From: Mycolicibacterium malmesburyense
GTDB taxonomy: Bacteria; Actinomycetota; Actinomycetes; Mycobacteriales; Mycobacteriaceae
Direction of reading: 5' to 3'
NCBI RefSeq assembly: GCF_001050015.1
Contig: NZ_CVTB01000210.1
Coordinates: 1 to 64,000 of the forward strand
DNA: 64,000 nt
Shown here one piece after another: positions 1 through 7,835 of the stretch; positions within the stretch are counted from its first letter, which is position 1; each line of letters opens with the position of its first letter. A model generated the notes under the pieces. That model was not told the origin of the DNA. It saw only the letters and a list, made by a program, of their open reading frames with translations, and searched no databases. The position numbers were made by a program, and so were the translations under genes.

Positions 1-83
1 CGCCGACCCATCGCCGCCGACTCCTCACGCGCCTCCTCACCCATGAAGGTGATCAAATCGGCATCCGAGGGAACTTCGAACAT
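1..83 (-). CDS. 13E12/DUF222 HNH-endonuclease family protein, 5' end only
   Basis: Only the first 27 codons are inside the window; the gene runs off the left edge on the minus strand. The peptide begins MFEVPSDADLITFMGEEARE and continues to about EESAAMGRR. That is the typical start of mycobacterial 13E12-repeat (DUF222) proteins, which usually end in an HNH nuclease domain; that domain is outside the window. The ATG at 83 lies inside a LexA-type box, and a TAGTGT -10-like hexamer sits 7 nt upstream, so the mRNA may be leaderless and DNA-damage inducible. Several M. tuberculosis 13E12 genes are known LexA targets. Call made from the N-terminus and the promoter only. Confidence 0.6.
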   Translation of the reverse strand, partial: MFEVPSDADLITFMGEEAREESAAMGR

Positions 84-96
84 ACTTTCGACACTA
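76..96 (-). promoter_or_regulatory. LexA/SOS box and -10 element of the 13E12-family gene
   Basis: Positions 76-91 read TCGAACATACTTTCGA, one mismatch from the mycobacterial SOS box TCGAAC-N4-GTTCGA. On the minus strand the -10-like hexamer TAGTGT occupies 96-91, abutting the box, and the start codon (83-81) falls within the box. LexA bound here would cover both the -10 flank and the start. The match is seen in the sequence; regulation is inferred from known SOS boxes. Confidence 0.65.
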
Positions 97-207
97 GCGG
101 AGAGCACCGACGAGTCGGCTCCCCCGAACGCGAAAGGCGCACCCCTGTGGATGAACCCAGACTTGGGGAGAACCTCACGAAACGTCGATCGCGAGCGTCT
201 ACCGGGT

Positions 208-936
208 ATGCACCGACAAATGGCGCATACGCACTGGCATACCCGCGTGGACGCCGCCGACTGGGACGCCGTCGTCACCGAACTCGACGCGACCGGCGGC
301 GCCCTGCTCCCGCGACTGATCACGAAGCGAGAGGCCGCGACGCTCAAGAACCTCTACACCGATGACGAGAGGTTCCGCTCCACCATCGACATGGCTCGCT
401 ATCGGTTCGGCGAAGGCGAGTACCGCTATTTCCATGAGCCCTACCCCGAACCGGTCGAGGCGCTCAGGCAGGCGCTGTATCCGCGCCTACTGCCCATCGC
501 GCGCGATTGGTGGACGAGGTTGGGCCGCCCCACCCCGTGGCCCGACGACTTCGGCGACTGGCTCGACATGTGCCACGCCGCGGGCCAGACGAAATCGACT
601 GCGCTCATGCTCAAGTACGGTCCTGCCGACTGGAATGCGCTGCACCGAGACCTGTACGGCGACTTGGTGTTTCCGCTCCAGGTCGTGGTCAATCTCAGCG
701 ATCCGGGCGTCGACCACACCGGCGGCGAGTTCTTGCTGGTCGAACAACGCCCCCGCGCCCAGTCGCGTGGCACCTCGATGCTGGTGCCCCATGGGCATGG
801 CTATGTCTTCACCACCCGAGAGCGGCCCGTGCGGTCGGCCCGCGGCTGGTCGGCCGCGCCGGTGCGCCACGGCGTGTCGGTGGTGCGCTCGGGTGAGCGG
901 TACACGCTCGGGCTCATCTTCCACGACGCCGCGTGA
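208..936 (+). CDS. 2OG-Fe(II) oxygenase (prolyl-4-hydroxylase-like)
   Basis: Predicted cytosolic non-haem iron, 2-oxoglutarate-dependent oxygenase of 242 residues; substrate unknown. The facial triad is visible as H-x-D in NALHRDLYGD and a distal His in APVRHGVSVV, and the second half has the usual double-stranded beta-helix pattern (VFPLQVVVNLSDPG, TGGEFLLVEQRPRAQSR). The start was set at ATG 208 (MHRQMAHTHW), where family similarity begins. An in-frame ATG at 43 exists, but the extra 55 residues look non-coding and overlap the promoter of the opposing 13E12 gene. The gene is convergent with the methyltransferase, with 3 nt between the two stop codons. Several mycobacteria carry close relatives with no assigned function. 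Confidence 0.8.
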   Translation: MHRQMAHTHWHTRVDAADWDAVVTELDATGGALLPRLITKREAATLKNLYTDDERFRSTIDMARYRFGEGEYRYFHEPYPEPVEALRQALYPRLLPIARDWWTRLGRPTPWPDDFGDWLDMCHAAGQTKSTALMLKYGPADWNALHRDLYGDLVFPLQVVVNLSDPGVDHTGGEFLLVEQRPRAQSRGTSMLVPHGHGYVFTTRERPVRSARGWSAAPVRHGVSVVRSGERYTLGLIFHDAA

Positions 937-939
937 CGG

Positions 940-1566
940 TCAGCGCCGCCGCAGCACGATCACGTTGTCGGCCCATTGCGCCGACTCTCCGTCCGGCGTC
1001 GTCACGCCTCGCATGGGCGTCCGGATCTCGGCCGGTTCCCATTCGGACTCAGCCAGATCGAGCGCCGCGACCACCTCGTCGGGCGGGATGAACGTGTGAT
1101 GGTGGTCGTGAAGTTCGGACAGCCACGGCGGCGGTGTGCCGTGGTCGACGATCAGCAGGAGTCCGCCCGGTCGGACGGCCCGCGCCGCCGAGCTGAAGAT
1201 CGCCGTCCGGTCGAGCGGGAATGTGGAGTGCAGAAACTGCGCGTTCACCAAGTCGAACTCGCCCTCGGGAAAACTCGACGACAGATCATGCTGCTGGAAG
1301 TCGATCCGGTCGGCGACTCCACGCCCGGCGGCGTCTTCTGCCGCACGCCGCAGAGCAGTTTCGGCGATGTCGACCGCGACGACCCGCCATCCCCGTTCGG
1401 CCAACCACATCGCGTCCCCGCCCTCGCCGCTGCCCAGGTCGAGCGCCGTTCCGGGTTCGAGGCCGGACGCCACCTCGACCAGCCGGACATTCGCCCGCCC
1501 GCTCCAGATCCGGTCCTGCGAGCCATAGCGTTCTTCCCAATGTTGTTTGGCGTCAGGCGTTGACAT
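940..1566 (-). CDS. class I SAM-dependent methyltransferase
   Basis: A 208-residue Rossmann methyltransferase. Motif I is LDLGSGEGG (about residues 42-50), the acidic loop that binds the SAM ribose is VVAVDIAE (Asp about 66), and the post-motif region is FDLVNAQFLHSTFPL. It resembles TehB/UbiE-type small-molecule methyltransferases; the acceptor cannot be told from sequence. The start MSTPDAKQHW at 1566 overlaps the 3' end of the upstream FAD oxidoreductase by 14 nt, so the two are probably one transcript. The methyltransferase may modify a substrate related to that of the oxidoreductase, but this is only inferred from the overlap. Confidence 0.8.
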   Translation of the reverse strand: MSTPDAKQHWEERYGSQDRIWSGRANVRLVEVASGLEPGTALDLGSGEGGDAMWLAERGWRVVAVDIAETALRRAAEDAAGRGVADRIDFQQHDLSSSFPEGEFDLVNAQFLHSTFPLDRTAIFSSAARAVRPGGLLLIVDHGTPPPWLSELHDHHHTFIPPDEVVAALDLAESEWEPAEIRTPMRGVTTPDGESAQWADNVIVLRRR

Positions 1567-2509
1567 GTCCGCTCCCTTCCACAACGACTAACGGAAAATC
1601 CTCCTCGACCAGGCTCTGCACCACGGCGGCGGCCGCCGCCGAACCGGCCGCCACGGCGGTGGCCACCTGCGGCATCTGCGCGACCACGTCTCCGGCGGCG
1701 AAAACCCCTTGCGCGCTGGTCCGATACAACGCATCGACATGCACCGGGTCCTGCGCCAGCGGCGTCGGTTCACCCAGTGCGGCGCCGAGTTGCTCGGCGA
1801 GCGACGAGCGCTGATGCAGCGTCGTCGCGACCAGAACAGCCGCACGCGGCAACCGGCCGCCATCGGCGAACATGACCGACTCCAAATTCCCTGCCGTACC
1901 GACGAATTCGGCCACACGACGTTCGTCGGTCACCACACCCGCGGCGCCCAACCGCCGTCGCTGTGCGTGGTCGAGATCTGCGGGACCATCGGTGAGCAGG
2001 ACGATGTCGTCGCTCCATTGATGTAACAGCAGCGACGAGTGCACCGCCCGCTCACCACGCGCCAACACCGCCAGCGGCTGGTCGCGGACTTCCCATCCGT
2101 GGCAGAACGGGCAGTGGAACGCCGACCTTCCCCACAACTCCGCCAGCCCGGGAAGCGACGGCGGCCGGTACTCCATGCCGGTGGCCAACAGCACGCGCCT
2201 CGCCCGCTCGATCCGGCCGTCCGCCAACCGCAGTACGAAACCCCCGTCGGTGCGCTCACCACCAACGACTTCGCCGGCGAGCACCTCGACCGACGGATAC
2301 TCCGACAACTCCTCACGACCCAGTGCATACAGTTCCGCCGGCGGCCGGCCGTCGTGACCGAGCAGTCCGCCGATGCCGTGCGCCGGAAGGTTGCTCTGCG
2401 CGCCCGCGTCGACCAGCAGCGTGCGGATGCGGGCGCGGCCCAGCACCAGGGCCGCACTCAACCCGGCGGCACCGCCTCCGACAACGATGCAATCTCGAAC
2501 TCTGTCCAT
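1553..2509 (-). CDS. FAD-dependent thiol/disulfide oxidoreductase with CPFC motif
   Basis: A 318-residue two-domain flavoprotein of thioredoxin-reductase fold: FAD-binding GGGAAG at residues 11-16, a C-terminal FAD contact GVFAAGDVV, and a redox pair Cys133-Pro-Phe-Cys136 in FHCPFCHGWE. Classical TrxB has CATC at this point. CPxC/CxFC-HG-x-E is reminiscent of the dithiol oxidases GliT and HlmI and of uncharacterised actinobacterial TrxR-like proteins. No clear NADPH motif is obvious in the middle domain. The start was placed at ATG 2509 (MDRVRDCIVVGG); a longer frame would overrun the divergent regulator. It is divergent from the XRE-cupin gene (28-nt gap) and overlaps the methyltransferase downstream, suggesting one regulated unit. 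Confidence 0.8.
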   Translation of the reverse strand: MDRVRDCIVVGGGAAGLSAALVLGRARIRTLLVDAGAQSNLPAHGIGGLLGHDGRPPAELYALGREELSEYPSVEVLAGEVVGGERTDGGFVLRLADGRIERARRVLLATGMEYRPPSLPGLAELWGRSAFHCPFCHGWEVRDQPLAVLARGERAVHSSLLLHQWSDDIVLLTDGPADLDHAQRRRLGAAGVVTDERRVAEFVGTAGNLESVMFADGGRLPRAAVLVATTLHQRSSLAEQLGAALGEPTPLAQDPVHVDALYRTSAQGVFAAGDVVAQMPQVATAVAAGSAAAAAVVQSLVEEDFPLVVVEGSGHVNA

Positions 2510-2537
2510 GCGACCACCTTGCAGCCACACTGACAAA

Positions 2538-3128
2538 ATGCCAAGCTTTGTTGCCATGCAGGCAAAAGAAGACGACGGCGTCGACGCACGGGTGCGCCGT
2601 AGGCTGCGCGAACTGCGAATCCAGCACGGCTTGACACTCGAGGAGGTCGCCCGGCGGTCGAGCATCGACGTCTCGACGCTGAGCCGACTGGAATCCGGCA
2701 AACGCCGCCTCGCACTCGATCACCTGCCGAGGCTGGCCGCCGCGCTGTCAGTGAGCACCGACGAACTGCTGCGCGCGCCGGAGGCCGAGGATCCGCGGGT
2801 GCGCAGCGGATCTCACACCGCACACGGGATCACCTACTGGCCGCTGACCCGTCAGGCCGCAGGCGGCCTGCACGCGTTCAAGATCAGGATCAGCGCCCGA
2901 CGCCGCAATCCGCCCGCCGCACTCCCCGTGCACGAGGGCCAGGACTGGATGTACGTGCTGTCGGGTCAGTTGCGCCTGATCCTCGGAGAACGCGACTTCA
3001 CCGTGAAACCCGGTGAGGCGGTGGAATTCTCGACGTGGACGCCGCACTGGTTCGGTGTCGTGGACGGTCCCGTCCAGGCGATCACGATCTTCGGGCCGCA
3101 CGGCGAACGGCTGCACCTACACGACTAG
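2538..3128 (+). CDS. XRE-family transcriptional regulator with C-terminal cupin domain
   Basis: A 196-residue regulator. Residues about 15-70 form a Cro/CI helix-turn-helix (LTLEEVARRSSIDVSTLSRL). Residues about 105-190 form a small cupin barrel (HEGQDWMYVLSGQLRLILGE, PGEAVEFSTWTPHW) that likely senses a small ligand. The start used is ATG 2538 (MPSFVAMQAK); ATG 2556 is an alternative. Divergent transcription from the FAD oxidoreductase with only 28 nt between starts, and a palindrome at the start region, point to control of the neighbour and itself. The 3' end overlaps the RNase H gene by 4 nt, convergently. Confidence 0.85.
   Translation: MPSFVAMQAKEDDGVDARVRRRLRELRIQHGLTLEEVARRSSIDVSTLSRLESGKRRLALDHLPRLAAALSVSTDELLRAPEAEDPRVRSGSHTAHGITYWPLTRQAAGGLHAFKIRISARRRNPPAALPVHEGQDWMYVLSGQLRLILGERDFTVKPGEAVEFSTWTPHWFGVVDGPVQAITIFGPHGERLHLHD
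2551..2565. promoter_or_regulatory. palindrome, candidate operator of the XRE-cupin regulator
   Basis: TTGCCATGCAGGCAA: two 5-bp arms TTGCC/GGCAA around ATGCA. It lies just inside the 5' end of the XRE-cupin gene and contains the alternative start at 2556. A similar half-site, TGCCAA, occurs a few bases before it. If it is an operator, translation probably begins at 2556 or downstream of it. Seen in sequence; operator role inferred. Confidence 0.4.
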
Positions 3129-4213
3129 TCCAGATACGCCGTCTGGTTGACCAATCGCACCGACGCCGCACCGTCGGGATAGAACTCGGCAATGGACAAC
3201 GACGCGAGGTCGAGGTGCAACCGGTACAGGATGTTCGGACCGCCGTCGAGCGCCATCCGCAGCAGCGTCTTGATCGGTGTCACATGCGACACCACCAGCA
3301 CCGTCGCCCCCGCATGCTCGGCGATGATCCGCGACCGCGCCCTGCCGACCCGCTCGGCGGCCGCATCGAAGCTCTCACCGTCCGGGGGCGCCATGGAGGT
3401 GTCGCGCAGCCAACGCCGGTGCAGGTCCGGATCCCGGTCCGCCGCTTCGGAGAACGTCAATCCCTCCCAGGCGCCGAAGTCCGTCTCGATGAGGTCGTCG
3501 TCGACGGTCACGTCCAATCCGAGAACCTTGGCCGCGGCCGCCGCGGTGTCGTAGGCGCGTTGCAGCGGTGACGTGACGACCGCCGCCACACCCCCGTGCT
3601 GTCCGAGATAGCGCGCGGCCGCCTCGGCCTGGCGACGCCCGAGCTCGGTCAGTGCCGGGTTACCGCGGCCCGAGTAACGCCGATCGACCGACAACTCGGT
3701 CTGACCGTGGCGCAACAACAACAACCGCGTCGGCGCACCGCGGGCACCGCTCCATGCGGTGGGATTGGACGCTTGATGCGGCTTCGGCTCCTCGACCGCC
3801 GAGGGCATTTCGGCCGCGGCGTCCATCGCCTCGTTGGCCAGCCGGTCGGCGTGGCTGTTCTCCGCACGCGGAATCCACGTGTAGGTGATGCGGTCGAACC
3901 GGGCCGAGAGCGCCGTGGCCTGCTGGTGCAGAGGCGCGATGTCGGGGTGTTTGACCTTCCACCGGCCCGACATCTGTTCCACCACCAGCTTGGAGTCCAT
4001 CCGCGCGTCGACCTCGGTGGCGCCCAAACTCGCCGCCTCGCTCAACCCGGCGATGAGCCCGCGGTACTCGGCGACGTTGTTGGTGGCGTGTCCGATCGCT
4101 TCCTTGCTCTCGGCGAGCACCGTGGCGTGGTCGGCCGACCACACCACCGATCCGTATCCCGCCGGGCCGGGATTGCCACGCGAACCACCGTCCGCCTCAA
4201 CGATCACCTTCAC
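3125..4213 (-). CDS. bifunctional RNase H / histidine-phosphatase (Rv2228c type)
   Basis: A 362-residue fusion. Residues 1-140 are a type I RNase HI: VIVEADGGSRGNPGPAGYG with catalytic Asp8, NNVAEYRGL with Glu49, RMDSKLVVEQ with Asp73, and NSHADRLANEA near 123. Residues 165-362 are a histidine phosphatase with LLLRHGQTE (RHG at 168-170) and a second His in VVSHVTPIKT. The M. tuberculosis homologue removes RNA from RNA/DNA hybrids and has acid-phosphatase (alpha-ribazole phosphatase-like, CobC-type) activity, matching the cobalamin genes nearby. The start is GTG 4213 (VKVIVEADGG), overlapping the stop of the zinc-ribbon gene by 4 nt. Fourth gene of the operon beginning at 7087. Confidence 0.92.
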   Translation of the reverse strand: MKVIVEADGGSRGNPGPAGYGSVVWSADHATVLAESKEAIGHATNNVAEYRGLIAGLSEAASLGATEVDARMDSKLVVEQMSGRWKVKHPDIAPLHQQATALSARFDRITYTWIPRAENSHADRLANEAMDAAAEMPSAVEEPKPHQASNPTAWSGARGAPTRLLLLRHGQTELSVDRRYSGRGNPALTELGRRQAEAAARYLGQHGGVAAVVTSPLQRAYDTAAAAAKVLGLDVTVDDDLIETDFGAWEGLTFSEAADRDPDLHRRWLRDTSMAPPDGESFDAAAERVGRARSRIIAEHAGATVLVVSHVTPIKTLLRMALDGGPNILYRLHLDLASLSIAEFYPDGAASVRLVNQTAYLD

Positions 4214-4947
4214 GCGCCAGACCCCTTGACCCGCAACAAGATCGCGCCGCATTCGGGGCAGCGCAGCACCTCGTCGTCGGCCGCCGCGGAGATCCGCGCC
4301 AGTTCACCCTTGTCGATCTCGATCCGGCACGCTCCGCATCGGCGGCCCTGTAGCTGACCGGCGCCCGCGCCGCCGCGGGCACGCTGCCGTTCATAGAGTG
4401 CGATCAAATCGGGGTCGAGCGCCGCGACCAGTTCGTCGCGGCGCGAAACGCTCTGATGGCGCTGCTGATCCAGCTCGGCACGCACCTCGTCGACCGCGGT
4501 CTGCGCGACACCCAGATCATGCTGCAGTTCGTCGATCTTGGTGAGCGCCTCCTGCTGGTCGCGCTGCAATTCCTCGCGCCGCTCCATCACCTCGAGCTGT
4601 GAATCCTCCAACGCGGACTGCCTGCGCTCCAACGTGTCGAGCTCGTGCTGCAATTCGGTCAGCTGTTTGGCGTCGACCGAGCCGTCCGCGAGCAACTTGC
4701 GGTCACGCTCCTCGCGCCGGCGCACCGAGTCGATCTCGGATTCGAACTTGGCGATCTGCGCGTCCAGATCCTCGATGGCGATCTGCAGTGCGGCCAGCCG
4801 GTCGTTGGCCTCCCGGTGCGCGGCCTGGACCTCCTCCAGCCGTTGCTGTTCGGCGAGGTTCTTCACCCGATGCTCCAGCCTCGCCAGGGCGGCGTCGAGC
4901 TCGGCGACCTCGAGCAACGACTGTTGTTTCGCTACTTCAGCTTTCAT
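4210..4947 (-). CDS. coiled-coil protein with C4 zinc ribbon (Rv2229c type)
   Basis: A 245-residue cytosolic protein. About residues 1-180 are a continuous charged coiled coil (ELDAALARLEHRVKNLAEQQ and similar heptads). The C-terminus carries two Cys pairs, CGAC and CPEC, in RRCGACRIEIDKGEL...VLRCPECG, forming a C4-type zinc ribbon (DUF164/CT398-like). Homologues occur next to Nif3-like and RNase H genes across Actinobacteria; function is unproved, with nucleic-acid or flagellar/secretion adaptor roles suggested for relatives. The start MKAEVAKQQS at 4947 lies 2 nt from the stop of the Nif3-like gene, so it is translationally close-coupled. A much longer open frame upstream is read-through of that gene's antisense and was not used. 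Confidence 0.88.
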   Translation of the reverse strand: MKAEVAKQQSLLEVAELDAALARLEHRVKNLAEQQRLEEVQAAHREANDRLAALQIAIEDLDAQIAKFESEIDSVRRREERDRKLLADGSVDAKQLTELQHELDTLERRQSALEDSQLEVMERREELQRDQQEALTKIDELQHDLGVAQTAVDEVRAELDQQRHQSVSRRDELVAALDPDLIALYERQRARGGAGAGQLQGRRCGACRIEIDKGELARISAAADDEVLRCPECGAILLRVKGSGA

Positions 4948-4949
4948 TC

Positions 4950-6068
4950 TCAACTCTCGACATTCCATGGATCGGTGCGCACGTCCGAGACCCGCACGGG
5001 CAGCGCATCGCCGAAGTGGGCGCGCAGCAGGTGGGCGGCTTGGCGACACCAGGGGTATTCGCTGGCCCAGTGCGCCACGTCGACGAGCGCGACCTCGGAG
5101 GCGCGCGAGTGTTCGTCGGCGGGATGATGCCGCAGATCCGCCGTCACGTACGCATCGACGCCGGTGCGGGCGACGGTGCCGAGCAGTGAGTCCCCCGCCC
5201 CGCCGCACACCGCAACCCGTGACACCGTCGCCGAGGGATCACCGGAGGCGCGCACACCCCACGTGGTGACGGGCAGCGCCCGACGCACGCGGGAGACGAA
5301 AGCCGACAACGGTTCCGGCCGGTCCAGCACACCGATCCGCCCGAGCCCGGCATCACCCGGGATGGGCGCGAGCGCGAAGACGTCGAACGCGGGTTCCTCG
5401 TACGGGTGCGCGCCCCGCAGCGCGGCGAGCACGGAACCGCGCAACCGCGCGGGGGCGATCATCTCCACCCGGTCCTCGGCGACGCGTTCGACGGACCCGA
5501 CGCTGCCGATTGCGGGCGACGCACCATCGTGCGGCAGGAACTGGCCCGTGCCGGACGTGGTCCAGCAGCAGTGTGAGTACTCGCCGATGCGGCCGGCGCC
5601 CGCGGCGAACATTGCCTCGCGCACCGCCTCGGAGTTCTCGGCGGGCACGAAGACGACCCACTTGTCGAGGTCCTGTGCGGCACCGGCCGGGGCGAGGACC
5701 TCCTCGACACTCAGCCCGAGCGTCTCGGCCAGCGCGTCGGAGACACCCGGCGACGCCGTATCGGCGTTGGTGTGCGCGGTGAACAGCGCCCGTCCGCTGC
5801 GGATCAGCCGGTGGATCAGGGCGCCCTTGGCGGTGCTGGCCGCCACGGTGTCGACCCCGCGCAACAGCAGCGGGTGGTGGGCCAGCAGCAGGCCGCGGTC
5901 GGGCACCTCGTCGACGACGGCGGATGTGGCGTCGACGGCAACGGTGACCGTCTCGACGGTCTCCGACGGATCCCCGCAGACCAGGCCGACCGAATCCCAG
6001 TCCTGTGCCAACGACGGCGGGTATGCCGCGTCCAGGACGTCGATGATGTCCGCGAGCTGGGCGCTCAT
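4950..6068 (-). CDS. Nif3-like dinuclear metal-centre protein (Rv2230c type)
   Basis: A 372-residue member of the NIF3/YbgI/YqfO family, which forms hexameric toroids with a two-metal site per subunit. Metal ligands are visible in [12 protein letters not shown] (His pair), FTAHTNAD (His, Asp) and the C-terminal DVAHWASE. The insert at about residues 150-250 ([30 protein letters not shown]) is the PII-like domain of the longer family members. Some family members act as GTP cyclohydrolase-like hydrolases, but the physiological reaction is unsettled. The start [10 protein letters not shown] at 6068 overlaps the cobC-like gene stop by 4 nt. Confidence 0.9.
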   Translation of the reverse strand: MSAQLADIIDVLDAAYPPSLAQDWDSVGLVCGDPSETVETVTVAVDATSAVVDEVPDRGLLLAHHPLLLRGVDTVAASTAKGALIHRLIRSGRALFTAHTNADTASPGVSDALAETLGLSVEEVLAPAGAAQDLDKWVVFVPAENSEAVREAMFAAGAGRIGEYSHCCWTTSGTGQFLPHDGASPAIGSVGSVERVAEDRVEMIAPARLRGSVLAALRGAHPYEEPAFDVFALAPIPGDAGLGRIGVLDRPEPLSAFVSRVRRALPVTTWGVRASGDPSATVSRVAVCGGAGDSLLGTVARTGVDAYVTADLRHHPADEHSRASEVALVDVAHWASEYPWCRQAAHLLRAHFGDALPVRVSDVRTDPWNVES

Positions 6069-7087
6069 CGCAGCACCTCGGTCATCGCCTCGACCAGCAC
6101 CGGCCACTCGGGACGCACCGCGGCGCGCAGGAACTGGCCGTCGAGCCCGACGAAGGTGTCGCAGCGACGCACGGCAATATTCTTGCGGTCCAGGTGTTTA
6201 CGCATCAGCTCGGCATCCGGAACGGAAAACAGGACGAAGGGGGCCGAACCGGGGACGACATGCACGCCGATGCTAGTCAATCCGGCCACCATCTCCGCGC
6301 GCACCTCGGTCAGCCCTCGGGCGGCCTGCTCGGCCTCGGCCACCGCCTCGGGCGCGCTGCACGCGGCGATGGCCTCCAGTTGCAGCGTGCCGAGGGCCCA
6401 GTGTGGCTGTCGCGCCGTCAACCGCGCCAGCACGTCGGGCGCGCCGAGGGCGTAGCCGACCCGCAGCCCCGCAAGCGCCCACGTCTTGGTCAGGCTGCGC
6501 AGGACGACGACGTCGGGCAGCCCCTCGGCGGCCAGCGATCCGGGCTCGCCGGGGATGGCGTCGGCGAAGGCCTCGTCCACCACCACAATGCGGCCGGGCC
6601 GGCGCAGGGCGACCACCTGGTCGCGGGTGTGCAGCACGCCGGTCGGGTTGGTCGGATTGCCCACGACGACGAGGTCGGCGTCGTCGGGGACGGCGTCCGC
6701 GGTCAGGGTGTACGGCGGTTCGAGCACCACGTGCGTGAAGGGCACCCCGGCCGCGGCCAGTGCGGCCTCCGGTTCGGTGAACGACGGCGCGATCAGCGCG
6801 GCCCGTCCCGGCCGCAGGTCGGCCAGCCGGGCGAAGCCCTCGGCCGCACCCGCGAGCAAGGTCACCTCGTCGGCGGTGCGGCCGTGCCGTCGGGCGACCG
6901 CGCCGAGCGCCCTCTGCTCATCGGCGGCGCCGGGATACCGGCCCAACTCACCCAGCCGGGCCGCTAGGCGGTCGACCAGCCAGGACGGTGGCGAATCCGC
7001 GCGGACGTTGACGGCGAAGTCCAGCATTCCGGGGGCGACGGCCTGGTCGCCGTGATAGCGCGCGGCCGCGCGCGATGGACTCGCCAC
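6065..7087 (-). CDS. cobC: PLP-dependent aminotransferase, threonine-phosphate decarboxylase-like (CobC, Rv2231c)
   Basis: A 340-residue fold-type I PLP enzyme. The PLP lysine lies in [20 protein letters not shown], preceded by [11 protein letters not shown] and VVDEAFAD, the usual signature of the HisC/CobC family. In cobalamin synthesis CobC/CobD supplies the aminopropanol linker from threonine phosphate. The adjacent cobD (9103-10077) and the phosphatase domain of Rv2228c fit that role, but a histidinol-phosphate aminotransferase activity cannot be excluded. The GTG start at 7087 has TAGTGT ending 6 nt upstream, so the transcript of the whole cobC-nif3-zinc ribbon-RNase H operon appears leaderless. 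Confidence 0.82.
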   Translation of the reverse strand: MASPSRAAARYHGDQAVAPGMLDFAVNVRADSPPSWLVDRLAARLGELGRYPGAADEQRALGAVARRHGRTADEVTLLAGAAEGFARLADLRPGRAALIAPSFTEPEAALAAAGVPFTHVVLEPPYTLTADAVPDDADLVVVGNPTNPTGVLHTRDQVVALRRPGRIVVVDEAFADAIPGEPGSLAAEGLPDVVVLRSLTKTWALAGLRVGYALGAPDVLARLTARQPHWALGTLQLEAIAACSAPEAVAEAEQAARGLTEVRAEMVAGLTSIGVHVVPGSAPFVLFSVPDAELMRKHLDRKNIAVRRCDTFVGLDGQFLRAAVRPEWPVLVEAMTEVLR

Positions 7088-7093
7088 AGCACG

Positions 7094-7099
7094 ACACTA
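7094..7099 (-). promoter_or_regulatory. -10 hexamer TAGTGT of the cobC operon
   Basis: On the minus strand TAGTGT (TANNNT) ends 6 nt before the GTG at 7087. This spacing puts the transcription start at the GTG, typical of mycobacterial leaderless mRNAs. Confidence 0.5.
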
Positions 7100-7142
7100 G
7101 TGCGCCGACCGGCGGGGTTCTGCGATCGGGGAGAATGGACGC

Positions 7143-7835
7143 GTGACCGACACGCTGTCCACCGGGCCGGCCCCCACGACCGAGGCGACCCGCCCCGAAC
7201 TGGTGATCTTCGACCTCGACGGCACCCTGACCGATTCGGCGCAGGGCATCGTCTCGAGCTTTCGCCATGCGCTGGGGTCCGTGGGCGCCGAGGTGCCCGA
7301 GGGCGACCTCGCCACGATGATCGTCGGCCCGCCGATGCACCACACGTTGCAGCGCCTCGGCCTCGGCGAGCGCACCGACGAGGCGATCGCGGCGTACCGC
7401 GCCGACTACGTCGACCGCGGCTGGGCCATGAACCGCGTCTTCGACGGGATTCCGGCGCTGCTGGCCGACCTGCGGGCGGCCGGGGTGCGACTGGCCGTCG
7501 CCACCTCGAAGGCCGAGCCGACCGCCCAGCGGATCCTGGCCCACTTCGACCTCGCCAACTGCTTCGAGGTGATCGCCGGCGCGAGCGTCGACGGCTCGCG
7601 CGCACGCAAGGTCGACGTCGTCGCCCACGCGCTGGCCCGGCTCGGCAGCGTGCCCGAGCGCACGCTCATGGTGGGCGACCGCTCCCACGACGTCGAGGGC
7701 GCCGCCGCGCACGGCATCGACACCGTGGTCGTCGGGTGGGGTTACGGGGAGGGCGATTTCGACGAGCCCGACGCCGCGGCCCCGGCGGCACACGTCGCCA
7801 CCGTGGCGGACCTGCGTGAGGTGCTGGGTGTCTGA
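7143..7835 (+). CDS. ptkA: HAD-family protein, PtkA-type tyrosine kinase homologue
   Basis: A 230-residue HAD-like protein: DxD motif VIFDLDGTL (Asp24, Asp26), a cap domain, motif II VATSKAE and motif IV LMVGDRSHDVEGA. In M. tuberculosis the homologue PtkA (Rv2232) autophosphorylates and phosphorylates PtpA on two tyrosines. Gene order (ptkA-ptpA with 8-nt overlap) supports the same partnership. As recalled, the M. tuberculosis protein is about 290 residues with a disordered N-terminal extension that is absent here; the divergent gene starts only 55 nt upstream, so no room remains for it. By sequence alone it could equally be an ordinary phosphoglycolate phosphatase-like hydrolase. RBS-like purines (GGGGAGAATGG) precede the GTG at 7143. 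Confidence 0.8.
   Translation: MTDTLSTGPAPTTEATRPELVIFDLDGTLTDSAQGIVSSFRHALGSVGAEVPEGDLATMIVGPPMHHTLQRLGLGERTDEAIAAYRADYVDRGWAMNRVFDGIPALLADLRAAGVRLAVATSKAEPTAQRILAHFDLANCFEVIAGASVDGSRARKVDVVAHALARLGSVPERTLMVGDRSHDVEGAAAHGIDTVVVGWGYGEGDFDEPDAAAPAAHVATVADLREVLGV

Noticed and set aside
43..207. N-terminal extension of the 2OG-Fe(II) oxygenase from ATG 43
   Set aside because: The 55 extra residues have no family resemblance and lie over the 13E12 gene start and its SOS box on the other strand.
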